Origin: Winogradskyella costae | GTDB taxonomy: Bacteria; Bacteroidota; Bacteroidia; Flavobacteriales; Flavobacteriaceae | Direction of reading: 5' to 3' | NCBI RefSeq assembly: GCF_013403865.1 | Contig: NZ_JABFDK010000004.1 | Span: forward strand, 62,001-126,000 | Length of the DNA stretch: 64,000 nucleotides | In this document: in pieces, positions 8,760 through 18,359 of the stretch | Layout of the letters: every line of letters starts with the position of its first letter | How positions within the stretch are numbered: the stretch's first letter is position 1 | Program-made: the position numbers and the translations under genes | The notes under the pieces: model-generated | What the model was told of the DNA's origin: nothing | The model's database searches: none | What the model saw: the letters and a program-made list of their open reading frames with translations, nothing else

Positions 8760-9875
8760 CTAATTAGAATCAGATTTTAACGCATCTGCGACATCTATTT
8801 TTTTATCATCTTTATAAGCTACAATAAAAGCGTCTGAATAGCCTGCTAATTTAGCTTCGTTCTGAAGTTGTTTTATTTTATTATAATCGGAAGTTTGTCC
8901 ACTAAAGTATTTATAAATATCACCTATTTTTTCTGATGAAATATCTGCAAGACCTTTAAAATTATAGGATTTAGCTTCTAATTCTTTAGAACCTGCGGAA
9001 ATCTGAACTTTAAATATCACGTCTTTAATAACTCTAGGAGTGTCTTCTACCTCTTCCATTGTTTCTGCTTCCACATTCAAAATATGGCTGCCAACGTTTT
9101 GATCTAAGACTTTTTTATAATCAGTTATCGCGGTTTTTATGGCACTTGCCATTTTTGATTGTCCGGCTTTAGTATTAAGATAATTACCTTCAATATTATT
9201 AGTTAAAAATCCAACTTCTACCAACACACTTGGCATATATGTATTTCTAATAACCAGCAGGCTTGCTTGCTTTAACCCTCTACTTTTACGCTTGGCATTA
9301 TTTACAAAGTTATCTTCAATTTTTCGAGCTAATACAATACTTTGCTCAATATAGACTTCTTGCTCTATACCAATAGCTATTGTAGATTCTGGGGAGCTTG
9401 GATCAAACCCTGCATAATTTTCTTCATAATTTTCTTCTTTAAAAATAACTTCGTTTTCACGTTTGGCTACTTCAAAATTACGTCCTGTATTTTTCTCACC
9501 TAAAACGAAAGTCTCGGTACCACTTGCTTGAGAACTATGAGCGTTACAATGAATGGACACAAACAAATCAGCATCTGCCTTATTTGCAATGTTAGCCCGT
9601 TCGTGCAAAGCGATAAAAACATCCGTTTTACGTGTGTATATTACTTTAATATCAGGATTCTTTTCAAGCTCCTTACCTACTTCGAGCGTAATTTTAAGTG
9701 CAATATTTTTTTCGCTATGTCCATTACCAACATTACCTGAATCTCCACCTCCATGTCCGGCATCTAACACCACCACAAACTTTTCTTCTTGGGCGTACAG
9801 AGCTGAATAGGATGTTAAAGTACTTATAAATATAAGGATCGAAAATACTATTGTTGGTTTTAGTGTCGTTTGCAT
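8760..9875 (-). CDS. N-acetylmuramoyl-L-alanine amidase (Amidase_3) with C-terminal SPOR-like domain
   Basis: 371 residues. A signal peptide covers about residues 1-28 (ending SALYAQ). The Amidase_3 fold begins with VVLDAGHGGGDSG (zinc His), continues with the conserved Glu of GHSEKNIALK, and has the second zinc His in SIHCNAHS near residue 110; SVLVEVGFLTN holds the catalytic Glu. The last 80 residues (KVQISAGSKEL onward) look like a SPOR domain that binds denuded septal peptidoglycan. It should cleave peptide stems from glycan strands during cell separation. It is divergent from lptD at 10038, with the shared intergenic region carrying the lptD promoter. Confidence 0.93.
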   Translation of the reverse strand: MQTTLKPTIVFSILIFISTLTSYSALYAQEEKFVVVLDAGHGGGDSGNVGNGHSEKNIALKITLEVGKELEKNPDIKVIYTRKTDVFIALHERANIANKADADLFVSIHCNAHSSQASGTETFVLGEKNTGRNFEVAKRENEVIFKEENYEENYAGFDPSSPESTIAIGIEQEVYIEQSIVLARKIEDNFVNNAKRKSRGLKQASLLVIRNTYMPSVLVEVGFLTNNIEGNYLNTKAGQSKMASAIKTAITDYKKVLDQNVGSHILNVEAETMEEVEDTPRVIKDVIFKVQISAGSKELEAKSYNFKGLADISSEKIGDIYKYFSGQTSDYNKIKQLQNEAKLAGYSDAFIVAYKDDKKIDVADALKSDSN

Positions 9876-9981
9876 ATTTGATTTAACGGTTTATAAATTC
9901 GGTTTATTACATAATGCCAATTAGTGAGACAGTATTTTTTAATTTCTAATTTTTAATGAATTAATCACAAAAAAATAGCTG

Positions 9982-9989
9982 TACTTTTG
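9982..9989 (+). promoter_or_regulatory. -7 promoter box (TACTTTTG) of lptD
   Basis: Exact match to TAnnTTTG. It overlaps the TTG at 9987 that a longest-frame reading would use as start, which argues that this TTG is promoter and not codon. Transcription would begin about 6-8 bp downstream and leave a leader of roughly 40 nt before the TTG at 10038. Confidence 0.5.
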
Positions 9990-10037
9990 GCGATTCAAAA
10001 ACCGAGCCATACTTTTACAAAAATACATTTAAAAGCA

Positions 10038-12749
10038 TTGCATACAAAAAGCTTATACATACTTTTTATCTTGAGTTTTACAGTGTTTATCAACACTTTT
10101 AGCTTCGCTCAAGAATTACCAAAAAAGAACGGAACTATTCCGATAGAGCAACGCAAGGATTCGACCACTGTTGTAATTGATTCAATTATTAAACCTCCGA
10201 TAAACACAAAGGAAGTTGATTCCACAAAAAAAGATTCGGTAAAACAAAAAGGATTATTAGAAGGCACGGTAAAATATAAAGCCTCCGATTATGTGTCTTT
10301 GAGTCAGAAAAAGAAAAAAATATATTTATATAACGAAGCTGAAGTACTATACCAAGATATGGAAATTAAAGCTGGAGTCATTGTCATTGACTACAGTAAA
10401 AACTTAGTCTATGCAGGTCGTTTAAAAGATTCTACAGGCTATTCTCAACGTCCCGTTTTTAAACAAGGAGAAAATGTTATTGAGCCCGATTCTATTGTGT
10501 TTAACACCGAAACTAAAAAAGCTTTAGTTTTTAATTCTAGAACAGAGCAACAAGGTTTTAAAGTCTATTCTCCTTTAACTAAAAAAGAAAACGATTCGGT
10601 TTATTTTATGCAAAACGGTCGCTTTACTACGGCTGAAAATGAAGAGGATCCAGAGTACCAATTTGTAACTACCAAAATGAAGATGGTACCTAATAAAAAA
10701 GTTATTGTAGGACCAACTTATATGGAAATATATGGTATTCCGACACCAATCGCGTTACCATTTGCATTTTTTCCAATGACGAAAAAACAAACTTCTGGTC
10801 TTATTTTTCCAACTTTTGGAGAGGATAGTAATAGAGGTTATAATCTACAAAATGGTGGTTACTACTTTGCTATTAATGATTACTTAGATTTAGCTGTTCT
10901 TGGAGATTACTATACCAATGGTAGTTATGGTTTACGCGTTGAAAACAATTACGCCTTACGCTACAAATATAGAGGTAATATAAGTTTCAGATATGAAAAC
11001 TTACTGAATGAAGAACGTGGATTTCCAGACTTTACTCAAAGTACAGTATATAATCTTAGATGGTCGCATAGCCAAGATACTAAGGCAAATCCTAATTCTC
11101 GGTTTTCAGCCTCTGTCAACTTGGGTAGTAGCACTTATTACCAAGAATCAATCAACCAATTGAATCAAGCCAATTTTTTAAATAACACGTTAGCATCATC
11201 TGTTTCATATTCAAAAACATTTTCGGGAGAACCACAAGTTAACCTTAGTTTAACGGCAACTCATAACCAGAACACAAATACTGGTGATATTAATTTAACC
11301 TTACCAACGATGCAAGCATCTATGGGTAGAATCTATCCGTTTGCACCAAAAACAGGTACCAAAAAGGGAGCTATTCATAATATTAACTTTCAGTTGACTT
11401 CTAGAGGAGAATATAACATTCAGACCAATGACTCTGTATTCGGTAAAAGCGAAATGTTTGATGATGCAATAACTGGAATGAAACACACTCTACCAATCAC
11501 CACGAACTTTAAGGTCTTTGATTATTTTAGTGTGAGCGCCAACGCTAATTTTGAAGAAACTTGGACTTTAAAAACAATTAAACGCTTTTACGATTCGGCA
11601 AATGAAGATGTTGTATCTATTAATCAAAATGGTTTTGACCGCTTTTTAACCTATAATGTTGGAGCCAGTATTGGTACAACTATATATGGTATGTACGATT
11701 TGGAAAACGAAGATAAAACGGCAAAGGTCAAAGCTATAAGACATGTTATAAGACCTTCATTGAGTTACTCAATTAATCCTGCATTTGATCAGTATTATGA
11801 AACCTACGATGTTATCGATGCTGATGGTACAACTTCTGACCAGGTAGAATATACACGTTTTGAAAATTCTTTGTTCGGTAGTCCTGGTAATCGATACTCT
11901 AGTAGTGTTGGTATGTCTGTAGGTAACAACTTAGAGGCTAAAATTCGTTCTAAGGATTCTACAAAAACGGAACCTGAAAAAATATTCTTATTAAATAACC
12001 TGAACTTTTCTACTGCTTATGATATCGCTGCAGATTCTCTAAATTGGAGTCCTGTACGGGTGAGTGGTGGTACTCAAATTTTAAATAAAAAGATGAGTAT
12101 AAACTTTGGTATGACATTAAACCCTTATGCGTTAGACAGCAATAATAATGTTGTTAATACTTTTAATATAGATAACGGAGGAAGTCTTTTTAGATTAACA
12201 TCTGCCAACGTTAATATGAGCTACACCTTATCTAATGATAGTTTCTCAGGCGGTGAATCTGAAGAAAAACGAGCCTCAGCACAGGAATCTGCACGATCTG
12301 GAGGACGAACAGACGACTTATTTGGTAGATCCGAGGATTTTGCTGACAAACGCCTCTCCGATCAGGATAACGACGAGGAAGAGGAGGAAAACAACGAATT
12401 CTATAACTATAAAATGCCTTGGAGTTTAAGGCTAGCATATTCGGCAAACTATACAAACACAAGGCGTGACAATGCTATATCCTCGCATTCTTTAATGTTT
12501 TCTGGAGACGTAGATATATCACCTAAATGGAGTCTAGGGGCATCTTCTGGATACGATTTCCTTAATCAAGGATTTACCTATACGCAATTACGTTTTGAAC
12601 GCGACTTATTAAGTTGGCGTATGAATTTTTCATGGATACCATTTAGTGACCGAAGTTCTTGGAATTTCTTTATTGGTATAAAATCTAATTTACTTAAAGA
12701 TTTAAAATACGATAAACGAAAACAACCAGATCAACAACTTGGTAATTAA
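10038..12749 (+). CDS. lptD: LptD-type LPS-assembly outer-membrane protein
   Basis: About 903 residues. A signal peptide (HTKSLYILFILSF..FSFAQ) is followed by a Pro/Ser/Thr-rich linker, an OstA/LptA-like beta-jellyroll (about residues 80-220; 'NEAEVLYQDMEIKAGVIVIDY') and a long beta-barrel with the LptD-like 'YFAINDYLDLAVLGDYYTNGSYG' type of strand pattern. It would insert lipopolysaccharide into the outer leaflet with LptE. An acidic, Ser/Arg-rich insert (near DQDNDEEEEENN) probably forms an exposed loop. Start: no in-frame ATG precedes the signal peptide. I prefer TTG at 10038, which puts a clean signal peptide at residue 1; TTG at 9987 lies in the promoter box. Bacteroidota LptD proteins diverge strongly from E. 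coli, so the call rests on architecture. Confidence 0.88.
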   Translation: MHTKSLYILFILSFTVFINTFSFAQELPKKNGTIPIEQRKDSTTVVIDSIIKPPINTKEVDSTKKDSVKQKGLLEGTVKYKASDYVSLSQKKKKIYLYNEAEVLYQDMEIKAGVIVIDYSKNLVYAGRLKDSTGYSQRPVFKQGENVIEPDSIVFNTETKKALVFNSRTEQQGFKVYSPLTKKENDSVYFMQNGRFTTAENEEDPEYQFVTTKMKMVPNKKVIVGPTYMEIYGIPTPIALPFAFFPMTKKQTSGLIFPTFGEDSNRGYNLQNGGYYFAINDYLDLAVLGDYYTNGSYGLRVENNYALRYKYRGNISFRYENLLNEERGFPDFTQSTVYNLRWSHSQDTKANPNSRFSASVNLGSSTYYQESINQLNQANFLNNTLASSVSYSKTFSGEPQVNLSLTATHNQNTNTGDINLTLPTMQASMGRIYPFAPKTGTKKGAIHNINFQLTSRGEYNIQTNDSVFGKSEMFDDAITGMKHTLPITTNFKVFDYFSVSANANFEETWTLKTIKRFYDSANEDVVSINQNGFDRFLTYNVGASIGTTIYGMYDLENEDKTAKVKAIRHVIRPSLSYSINPAFDQYYETYDVIDADGTTSDQVEYTRFENSLFGSPGNRYSSSVGMSVGNNLEAKIRSKDSTKTEPEKIFLLNNLNFSTAYDIAADSLNWSPVRVSGGTQILNKKMSINFGMTLNPYALDSNNNVVNTFNIDNGGSLFRLTSANVNMSYTLSNDSFSGGESEEKRASAQESARSGGRTDDLFGRSEDFADKRLSDQDNDEEEEENNEFYNYKMPWSLRLAYSANYTNTRRDNAISSHSLMFSGDVDISPKWSLGASSGYDFLNQGFTYTQLRFERDLLSWRMNFSWIPFSDRSSWNFFIGIKSNLLKDLKYDKRKQPDQQLGN

Positions 12750-12752
12750 AAC

Positions 12753-12784
12753 GTGTTATATAATTTAGGTTTTATTAATAACAC
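12753..12784 (+). terminator. Possible hairpin after lptD
   Basis: GTGTTAT (12753-12759) pairs with ATAACAC (12778-12784) around an 18-nt loop just after the lptD stop. There is no strong T-tract, only ATATTCTTTCTC, so termination is uncertain. Confidence 0.3.
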
Positions 12785-12838
12785 ATATTCTTTCTCACGT
12801 GTATCGAAGGACTTTAACCAACCTTAGAGACTTATTTA

Positions 12839-12857
12839 TTCAGCTTGTCGAAGTGAA
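12839..12857. repeat. REP-like intergenic element, degenerate
   Basis: The segment TTCAGCTTGTCGAAGTGAA in the lptD-ridA gap resembles the 'TCACTTCGACAAGCTGA' type of palindromic intergenic repeat that I recall as common in flavobacterial genomes. A related CACGTGTATCGAAGGAC lies 35 bp upstream. Only one copy is seen in this window, so the call rests on recollection. Confidence 0.3.
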
Positions 12858-12922
12858 ATTGTATTACTAAATTTGTTATAATACTAACCATTAATAAAAA
12901 TCCCATTTCTTTGGGTTATATG

Positions 12923-13303
12923 ATGAAAAAAATAATAAATACAACAAAAGCACCAGCACCGATAGGCCCATATAATCAAGCCGTTTTATCAGGAAACACT
13001 TTATACACTTCAGGGCAAATAGCGTTGCACCCTGAAACAATGGAGTTAGTATTAGACGATATCAAAACCGAAACTAAACAAGTTATGGAAAACATGAAAG
13101 CCGTTTTAGAAGCTGCTGACATGACATTTGAAAACGTTATTAAGTCTTCTATTTTTATTAGTGATATGAATAACTTTAAGCAGATCAATGAAGTCTACGG
13201 TAAGTATTTTGATGAAGCTACTGCACCCGCTAGAGAGACCGTTGAAGTCGCTAATTTACCTAAATTTGTAAATGTTGAAATTAGCATGATTGCTATTAAA
13301 TAG
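12923..13303 (+). CDS. ridA: RidA family enamine/imine deaminase
   Basis: 126 residues with the full RidA pattern: N-terminal APAPIGPYNQAV, central LYTSGQIALHPET, and the C-terminal PARETVEVANLPKFVNVEI whose Arg binds the carboxylate of the 2-aminoacrylate intermediate. It deaminates reactive enamines released by threonine/serine dehydratases and protects PLP enzymes. It forms a trimer in the cytoplasm. Two adjacent ATGs (12920 and 12923) are possible; I chose the second because MKKIINT matches the family start. A TTG at 12911 is unlikely. Standard length. Confidence 0.95.
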   Translation: MKKIINTTKAPAPIGPYNQAVLSGNTLYTSGQIALHPETMELVLDDIKTETKQVMENMKAVLEAADMTFENVIKSSIFISDMNNFKQINEVYGKYFDEATAPARETVEVANLPKFVNVEISMIAIK

Positions 13304-13993
13304 TTCAGCTATTTCATATATATCTGATAAGTCTTTTAAAACCTATTAACTACACTTGTCTCAAAACCTAACACTTAAGTTACTACGTACTAAATTTTTT
13401 AGAAATAGCAACTCATTAGATTTAATCACCTTGTTAGTTATTAAATTTCTATTTAAATGGTTCAAAATCATAACTGATAAAAAAGAGTGAATTACATCAC
13501 TTGGTATGGTTGAATATCTAGACTTGTAATTATTACCATCTTTCTAAAAATGATGAGGAGTTACTTATACTTATTATATCTACTGATGAATAAACAGCAT
13601 TTGTTGTGCCGCTACTGATACGAAATATTTCAAATTCTAAATATAAGATGCTTCATCTATTTTTAGGTATGTGCCCATTTTAAAAAGTTATATTGAAGCA
13701 GAATTTAATGAAGTGGATTTTCATAAAGAGCTTAACAATTGCTTTATCTGAATATAATATCATTGCTCTTTTTCAAGATTACATACCAATGTTAGAAGGG
13801 TATAAATAAACTCCTAATAGTTTAGGAAAAATTACATCCCTAAGCAAAGTCGTTAATTATAGACGTTACGGAAACTATCGTCAATTAAAGAATACAATAG
13901 AAGATTAAAGACCTACCTTAAACAAATTGCGCAGAACTTGCAATATAACTGAAGGAATCTGTCTTCAAATATAATAGCTAGCTTATACTTTTA
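13304..13993 (+). pseudogene. 690-bp gap with decayed coding remnants, identity unknown
   Basis: No intact gene is visible. In one plus-strand frame from about 13545 to 13907 the translation is protein-like but broken by at least three stops (for example KNDEELLILIISTDE, stop, TAFVVPLLIRNISN.., stop, ..LTIALSEYNIIALFQDYIP, stop, TPNSLGKITSLSKVVNYRR). Part of it also reads well in a second frame (YVPILKSYIEAEFNEVDFHK), which suggests an old frameshift. I do not recognise the parent gene. No terminal inverted repeats or transposase motifs were seen. Confidence 0.35.
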
Positions 13994-14542
13994 CTATTCA
14001 TACTGAATTTCTCCTTCTTCATTCAAAATAGGTTTAAACCACTTTATATAATAAAATACATGTTTTCTTATGGAATACATTAAATAAATACCAAGAGTGA
14101 GAGTTACTGTGTATAGCATTATAAATATTAAAACAAATTTATAATCATAAGTTATAAATTCCGAACCCAATACATTAAAGGAACGCAAGATGGTAACAAC
14201 AAACCATACTATTCCCGACAAGAAAAACCGACCGTCAAACTTCCAAATACTTATAGTGATATAAATTGAAAGTAAAAGAGAAATGAAAGTCATAATATTA
14301 AACTGCTCTAATAAATCAAAAATAGACATTAACTCAAAAAACAAATAGAAAGCCCAAATTACAGAAAGTAGTAAATGACGCTTTTTAAATTTTTTCCATA
14401 GATCATAAGAAGGTCTATTAGCTAAAAAACGTCTAAGGTTTTCAGTATCCATTTTATCCTTGTATTCATTATATATTAGAGATTTTGAATCCCCTTGACT
14501 TATTTTATTAACTATTTCTCTTTTAAAATCTTTTTCTGTCAT
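13994..14542 (-). CDS. Hypothetical four-helix membrane protein
   Basis: 182 residues. About 55 charged N-terminal residues (TEKDFKREIVNKISQGDSK) are followed by four hydrophobic segments: near residues 57-78, 82-98, 105-122 and 132-155. The C-terminus is short and acidic (LNEEGEIQYE). It starts at an ATG at 14542. It is the only intact gene in a short region with decayed sequence on one side, between the core genes ridA and the TIGR02757 gene, so it is probably an accessory or strain-variable gene. No family is recognised and no function is proposed. Confidence 0.65.
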   Translation of the reverse strand: MTEKDFKREIVNKISQGDSKSLIYNEYKDKMDTENLRRFLANRPSYDLWKKFKKRHLLLSVIWAFYLFFELMSIFDLLEQFNIMTFISLLLSIYITISIWKFDGRFFLSGIVWFVVTILRSFNVLGSEFITYDYKFVLIFIMLYTVTLTLGIYLMYSIRKHVFYYIKWFKPILNEEGEIQYE

Positions 14543-14671
14543 AAGCAGATTTTCGCTAGTTTTATTTAATATTCAGACCTGCAATCAATAATACAAAATC
14601 AAATTTAACTTTTATCGTCATTTCCATTCTATGTAGAAGGCTTATTTTTACATTAAAATTCTATCATAAAA

Positions 14672-15442
14672 TTGAAACTTAAAACTTCAGAACTTAAAGA
14701 TTTCTTAGACGAAAAAGTGAAGCTTTACAATCATCCTAAATTTATTGAGAGTGACCCAATACAAATTCCACATAAATTCTCAAAAAAAGAAGATATTGAA
14801 ATTGCTGCCTTTTTATCAGCAACCATTGCTTGGGGAAATAGAAAAAGTATCATTAATAATGCAAATAAGATGATGGAGTTGTTAGACCACTCCCCTTTTG
14901 AGTTTATAACACAACATCAAGAAACCGATTTAGAGCGCTTAGAGCCTTTTGTGCATCGTACTTTTAATGGATATGATTTTATGCAATTTATAAAAAGCTT
15001 AAAATACATCTACCAAACACAACAAGGTTTAGAAACTATATTTTCTTTGCATGCCGAAAAGGATTCACTTCAAAATAGTATTCACCACTTCAAAAAAGTA
15101 TTCTTCGAGGTGCCGCATTTGAAGCGTACACAAAAACATATTAGTGATCCTCTTAAAAATTCAGCAGCCAAGCGTCTTAATATGTTTTTAAGATGGATGG
15201 TAAGAAACGACAATAACGGAGTCGATTTTGGGATTTGGCAATCATTATCTCCATCTCAATTAAGCTGCCCTTTAGATGTTCATTCTGGTAATGTGGCTAG
15301 GAAATTAGGCTTATTAGAGCGAAAACAAAATGATGGCAAGGCCTTAGCCGAACTAGATAAAGCATTACGAAAATTAGACGCTAACGACCCTGTAAAATAT
15401 GATTTTGCATTATTCGGACTAGGTGTTTTTGAAGGATTTTAG
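14672..15442 (+). CDS. TIGR02757 (DUF2400) family protein
   Basis: 256 residues, soluble, no signal peptide. It carries the features I associate with this family: an N-terminal 'ELKDFLDEKVKLYN', 'ESDPIQIPH', 'DIEIAAFLSATIAWGNRKSI', and a C-terminal 'CPLDVHSGNVARKLGLL' and 'DPVKYDFALFGLGVFE'. The 'FLSATIAWGNR' and 'LDVH' segments recall helix-hairpin-helix DNA glycosylase folds (compare VDTH in Nth), so a nucleic-acid role is possible but unproven. The start is TTG at 14672: it gives the usual family N-terminus and no ATG is available nearby. A near-consensus TATTTTTA lies about 25 bp upstream. Confidence 0.85.
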   Translation: MKLKTSELKDFLDEKVKLYNHPKFIESDPIQIPHKFSKKEDIEIAAFLSATIAWGNRKSIINNANKMMELLDHSPFEFITQHQETDLERLEPFVHRTFNGYDFMQFIKSLKYIYQTQQGLETIFSLHAEKDSLQNSIHHFKKVFFEVPHLKRTQKHISDPLKNSAAKRLNMFLRWMVRNDNNGVDFGIWQSLSPSQLSCPLDVHSGNVARKLGLLERKQNDGKALAELDKALRKLDANDPVKYDFALFGLGVFEGF

Positions 15443-15600
15443 AGTTTTATTTCAAATATTATACAGAAGTTAATTCTCATTTCTTGGGCATATACAACAT
15501 TCATATACAGGTCGTTTCATTAATTTTTCTGCTATAAACAATTGTTAATAAAACATCGTATCACAAATGCAATTGTGAACTTCTTTTTTTAAATAACTTG

Positions 15601-15608
15601 TATTTTTG
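15601..15608 (+). promoter_or_regulatory. -7 promoter box (TATTTTTG) of guaC
   Basis: Exact TAnnTTTG match 24 bp before the guaC ATG. It contains the TTG at 15606 that would otherwise look like a start codon, so it also helps settle the start at 15633. Confidence 0.55.
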
Positions 15609-15632
15609 AATATCACCAAATATTCCCCAAAG

Positions 15633-16682
15633 ATGCATATAGAAAACGATATAAAATTAGGCTTTAAAGATGTTATGATTCGTCCAAAACGCTCTACATT
15701 AAAAAGTAGATCTGAAGTCTCGCTAGAACGCAATTTTACTTTTTTAAATAGCACCTCTACCTGGACGGGAGTTCCTATAATGGCTGCCAATATGGATACT
15801 GTTGGTACTTTTGAAATGGCTTTAGCTCTAAAAGAGCAAAAATTATTTACAGCAATACATAAGCATTATTCCTCAAAACAATGGAATACGTTTTTAAATA
15901 CAGCACCTAAAGACATTGTAAATTACATTGCGATTAGCACTGGAATAGGCACGCAGGATGCTGAGAATCTAAAAGCCGTTATTAAAAGTCATCCAGAATT
16001 AAAATTTATATGTATTGATGTTGCCAACGGCTACTCAGAACACTTTGTTAACTTTTTGCAACAGACACGAGAACAGTATCCAGACAAAGTAATTATAGCT
16101 GGTAATGTTGTTACAGGCGAAATGGTAGAGCAATTATTGCTCTCGGGTGCAGACATAGTAAAAGTAGGCATTGGTCCAGGTAGTGTATGTACAACACGCG
16201 TTAAAACTGGTGTTGGTTATCCACAATTATCAGCCATAATAGAATGTGCAGACGCGGCGCATGGCTTAGGAGGTCAAATTATTAGTGATGGAGGCTGTGC
16301 TACGCCTGGAGATGTAGCTAAAGCGTTCGGTGCAGGAGCAGATTTTGTAATGCTTGGTGGTATGTTTGCTGGTCATACAGAAAGTGGAGGCGAACTTATA
16401 ACTCAAAATGGAGTAAAATATAAACAGTTTTATGGCATGAGCTCTGCTACTGCTATGGATAAATATGTTGGTGGAGTTGCAGAATATAGAGCTAGCGAAG
16501 GCAAAACGGTAGAAGTCTTATATAAAGGTGACGTTAAAGACACCCTGCAAGATATTTTAGGCGGCATACGTAGCACGTGTACTTATGTTGGAGCGCGACG
16601 CTTAAAGGAGCTAACAAAACGTACAACCTTTATAAGAGTTGCTGAGCAAGAAAATCAAGTTTACAATGGTTATAGTGTGTAA
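15633..16682 (+). CDS. guaC: GMP reductase
   Basis: NADPH-dependent reductive deamination of GMP to IMP, part of purine salvage. 349 residues, close to the 347 of E. coli GuaC, and collinear with it: [20 protein letters not shown] at the start, [16 protein letters not shown], the catalytic loop [19 protein letters not shown] with the active-site Cys near residue 186, and '[13 protein letters not shown]' in place of the IMPDH 'GSxxAM' region. There is no CBS domain, which separates it from IMP dehydrogenase. Start at the ATG at 15633; an upstream TTG is part of the promoter box. It stands as a single gene. Confidence 0.96.
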   Translation: MHIENDIKLGFKDVMIRPKRSTLKSRSEVSLERNFTFLNSTSTWTGVPIMAANMDTVGTFEMALALKEQKLFTAIHKHYSSKQWNTFLNTAPKDIVNYIAISTGIGTQDAENLKAVIKSHPELKFICIDVANGYSEHFVNFLQQTREQYPDKVIIAGNVVTGEMVEQLLLSGADIVKVGIGPGSVCTTRVKTGVGYPQLSAIIECADAAHGLGGQIISDGGCATPGDVAKAFGAGADFVMLGGMFAGHTESGGELITQNGVKYKQFYGMSSATAMDKYVGGVAEYRASEGKTVEVLYKGDVKDTLQDILGGIRSTCTYVGARRLKELTKRTTFIRVAEQENQVYNGYSV

Positions 16683-16790
16683 GTTACAATAGACGTTGGT
16701 AAATATGACTATAAGAATAGATCTGTTTAAAGAGTTCTAAATTCAGGTTTCATTTTAGTATCTTTAAACTTTTGAAATAAATCTATTTTT

Positions 16791-18278
16791 ATGAAAAATC
16801 CTTTCGTTGTTCTTTTGTGTCTTAGTTTTACATTTTGTTTTTCTCAAAATTTGAAAATTCCTACCGATACTGTACATGTAACCAACCACTCGGTTACTAT
16901 TAAAGGTAAACAAATCAATTATGAAGCGGAAACAGGGTTTCAACCTGTTTGGGATAACGAAGGCCAAATGATTGCCTCTCTTTATTATACCTATTATAAA
17001 AGAACCAACGACGCCAAAGACAAGAATAGACCAATTGTTTATTCATTTAATGGTGGACCAGGTTCTGCTTCTTTATGGATGCATATTGCGTATACGGGAC
17101 CAAAAGTTCTCAATATAGATGATGAAGGTTATCCCGTACAACCTTACGGTGTAAAGGACAACCCAAATTCTATTTTAGACATTGCAGATATTGTATTTAT
17201 AAATCCTGTAAATACAGGGTACTCTAGAAAAGTGGCTGATATAAATGGAAAAATGCCAGACGACAAACTATTCTTTGGTGTGAACGCTGACATTAAGTAT
17301 CTAGCCAGTTGGATGAATACTTTTACCACAAGACATAACAAGTGGCAATCCCCTAAATACATTATCGGCGAAAGTTATGGTGGAACGCGTGTGATGGGAT
17401 TATCGCTAGAGTTACAAGATAATCAATGGATGTATTTAAACGGTGTCATTATGGTATCGCCAGCGGATTACAAAGTTTTAAGAGTAGGCGGACCATTAGC
17501 GTCTAGCTTAAATTTACCTTATTACACTGCAGCAGCTTGGTATCATAAAATGCTCAGTCCTGCGCTTCAAAATAAAGATTTATTAGAAATATTACCTGAA
17601 GTTGAGCATTTTGCTATTCATAATTTAATGCCTGCACTCGCAAAAGGAAGTTCTATTTCTAATGATGAAAAGCAAGTTATAGCCAAACAAATGAGTTATT
17701 ATTCTGGTTTGTCTGAAAAAGTGATTACGCAACAAAATTTAAATGTTCCAAATCGTTTTTTCTGGAAAGAATTACTTAGAGACAAAACAGGACAAACAAT
17801 AGGACGATTAGATTCTAGATATATTGGCATAGACAAAGTCGAGACTGGCACAAGCCCAGATTATAGTGCAGAACTCACTTCTTGGTTACACTCTTTTACA
17901 CCAGCAATAAATTATTATATTCAGAATGAATTAGGCTTTAAAACAGACATTAAATATAACGTTTTTGGTAACACTGGTCGGTGGGACGACTCAAATGATA
18001 ACACTAGAGATGATTTACGCCAAGCAATGGCGCAAAACCCTTATTTAAAAGTATTAACTCAATCTGGATATTACGATGGCGCAACCACTTATTTTTCTGC
18101 TAAGTATTCCCAATGGCAAGTGGACCCAAGTGGAAAAATGAAAGATCGTTTTTCATTTAAAGGTTATAGAAGTGGACATATGATGTATTTGAGAAATGAG
18201 GACCTAATTAAAGCTAATGACGATTTAAGACAATTTATTGAAAATTCGCTCTCTAAAGGTAAATCCGCAAAATATTGA
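16791..18278 (+). CDS. Exported serine carboxypeptidase, peptidase family S10
   Basis: 495 residues with a signal peptide (FVVLLCLSFTFCFSQ). Alpha/beta-hydrolase fold: oxyanion region NGGPGSASLW near residue 90, nucleophile Ser in GESYGGTR near residue 194, catalytic Asp in GYYDGATTYFS near residue 426, and His in YRSGHMMYLR near residue 463. Family S10 removes C-terminal residues from peptides at acid pH; bacterial members are periplasmic or secreted. No operon partner is close: guaC ends 108 bp upstream and the histidine kinase begins 81 bp downstream. Confidence 0.92.
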   Translation: MKNPFVVLLCLSFTFCFSQNLKIPTDTVHVTNHSVTIKGKQINYEAETGFQPVWDNEGQMIASLYYTYYKRTNDAKDKNRPIVYSFNGGPGSASLWMHIAYTGPKVLNIDDEGYPVQPYGVKDNPNSILDIADIVFINPVNTGYSRKVADINGKMPDDKLFFGVNADIKYLASWMNTFTTRHNKWQSPKYIIGESYGGTRVMGLSLELQDNQWMYLNGVIMVSPADYKVLRVGGPLASSLNLPYYTAAAWYHKMLSPALQNKDLLEILPEVEHFAIHNLMPALAKGSSISNDEKQVIAKQMSYYSGLSEKVITQQNLNVPNRFFWKELLRDKTGQTIGRLDSRYIGIDKVETGTSPDYSAELTSWLHSFTPAINYYIQNELGFKTDIKYNVFGNTGRWDDSNDNTRDDLRQAMAQNPYLKVLTQSGYYDGATTYFSAKYSQWQVDPSGKMKDRFSFKGYRSGHMMYLRNEDLIKANDDLRQFIENSLSKGKSAKY

Positions 18279-18359
18279 TAGATCATAAATTAATTTTTTT
18301 AATCAAATCCATACAGATAAATCCTACGTAGTTTAATAGAATATTTAATTTTTTTTTAA

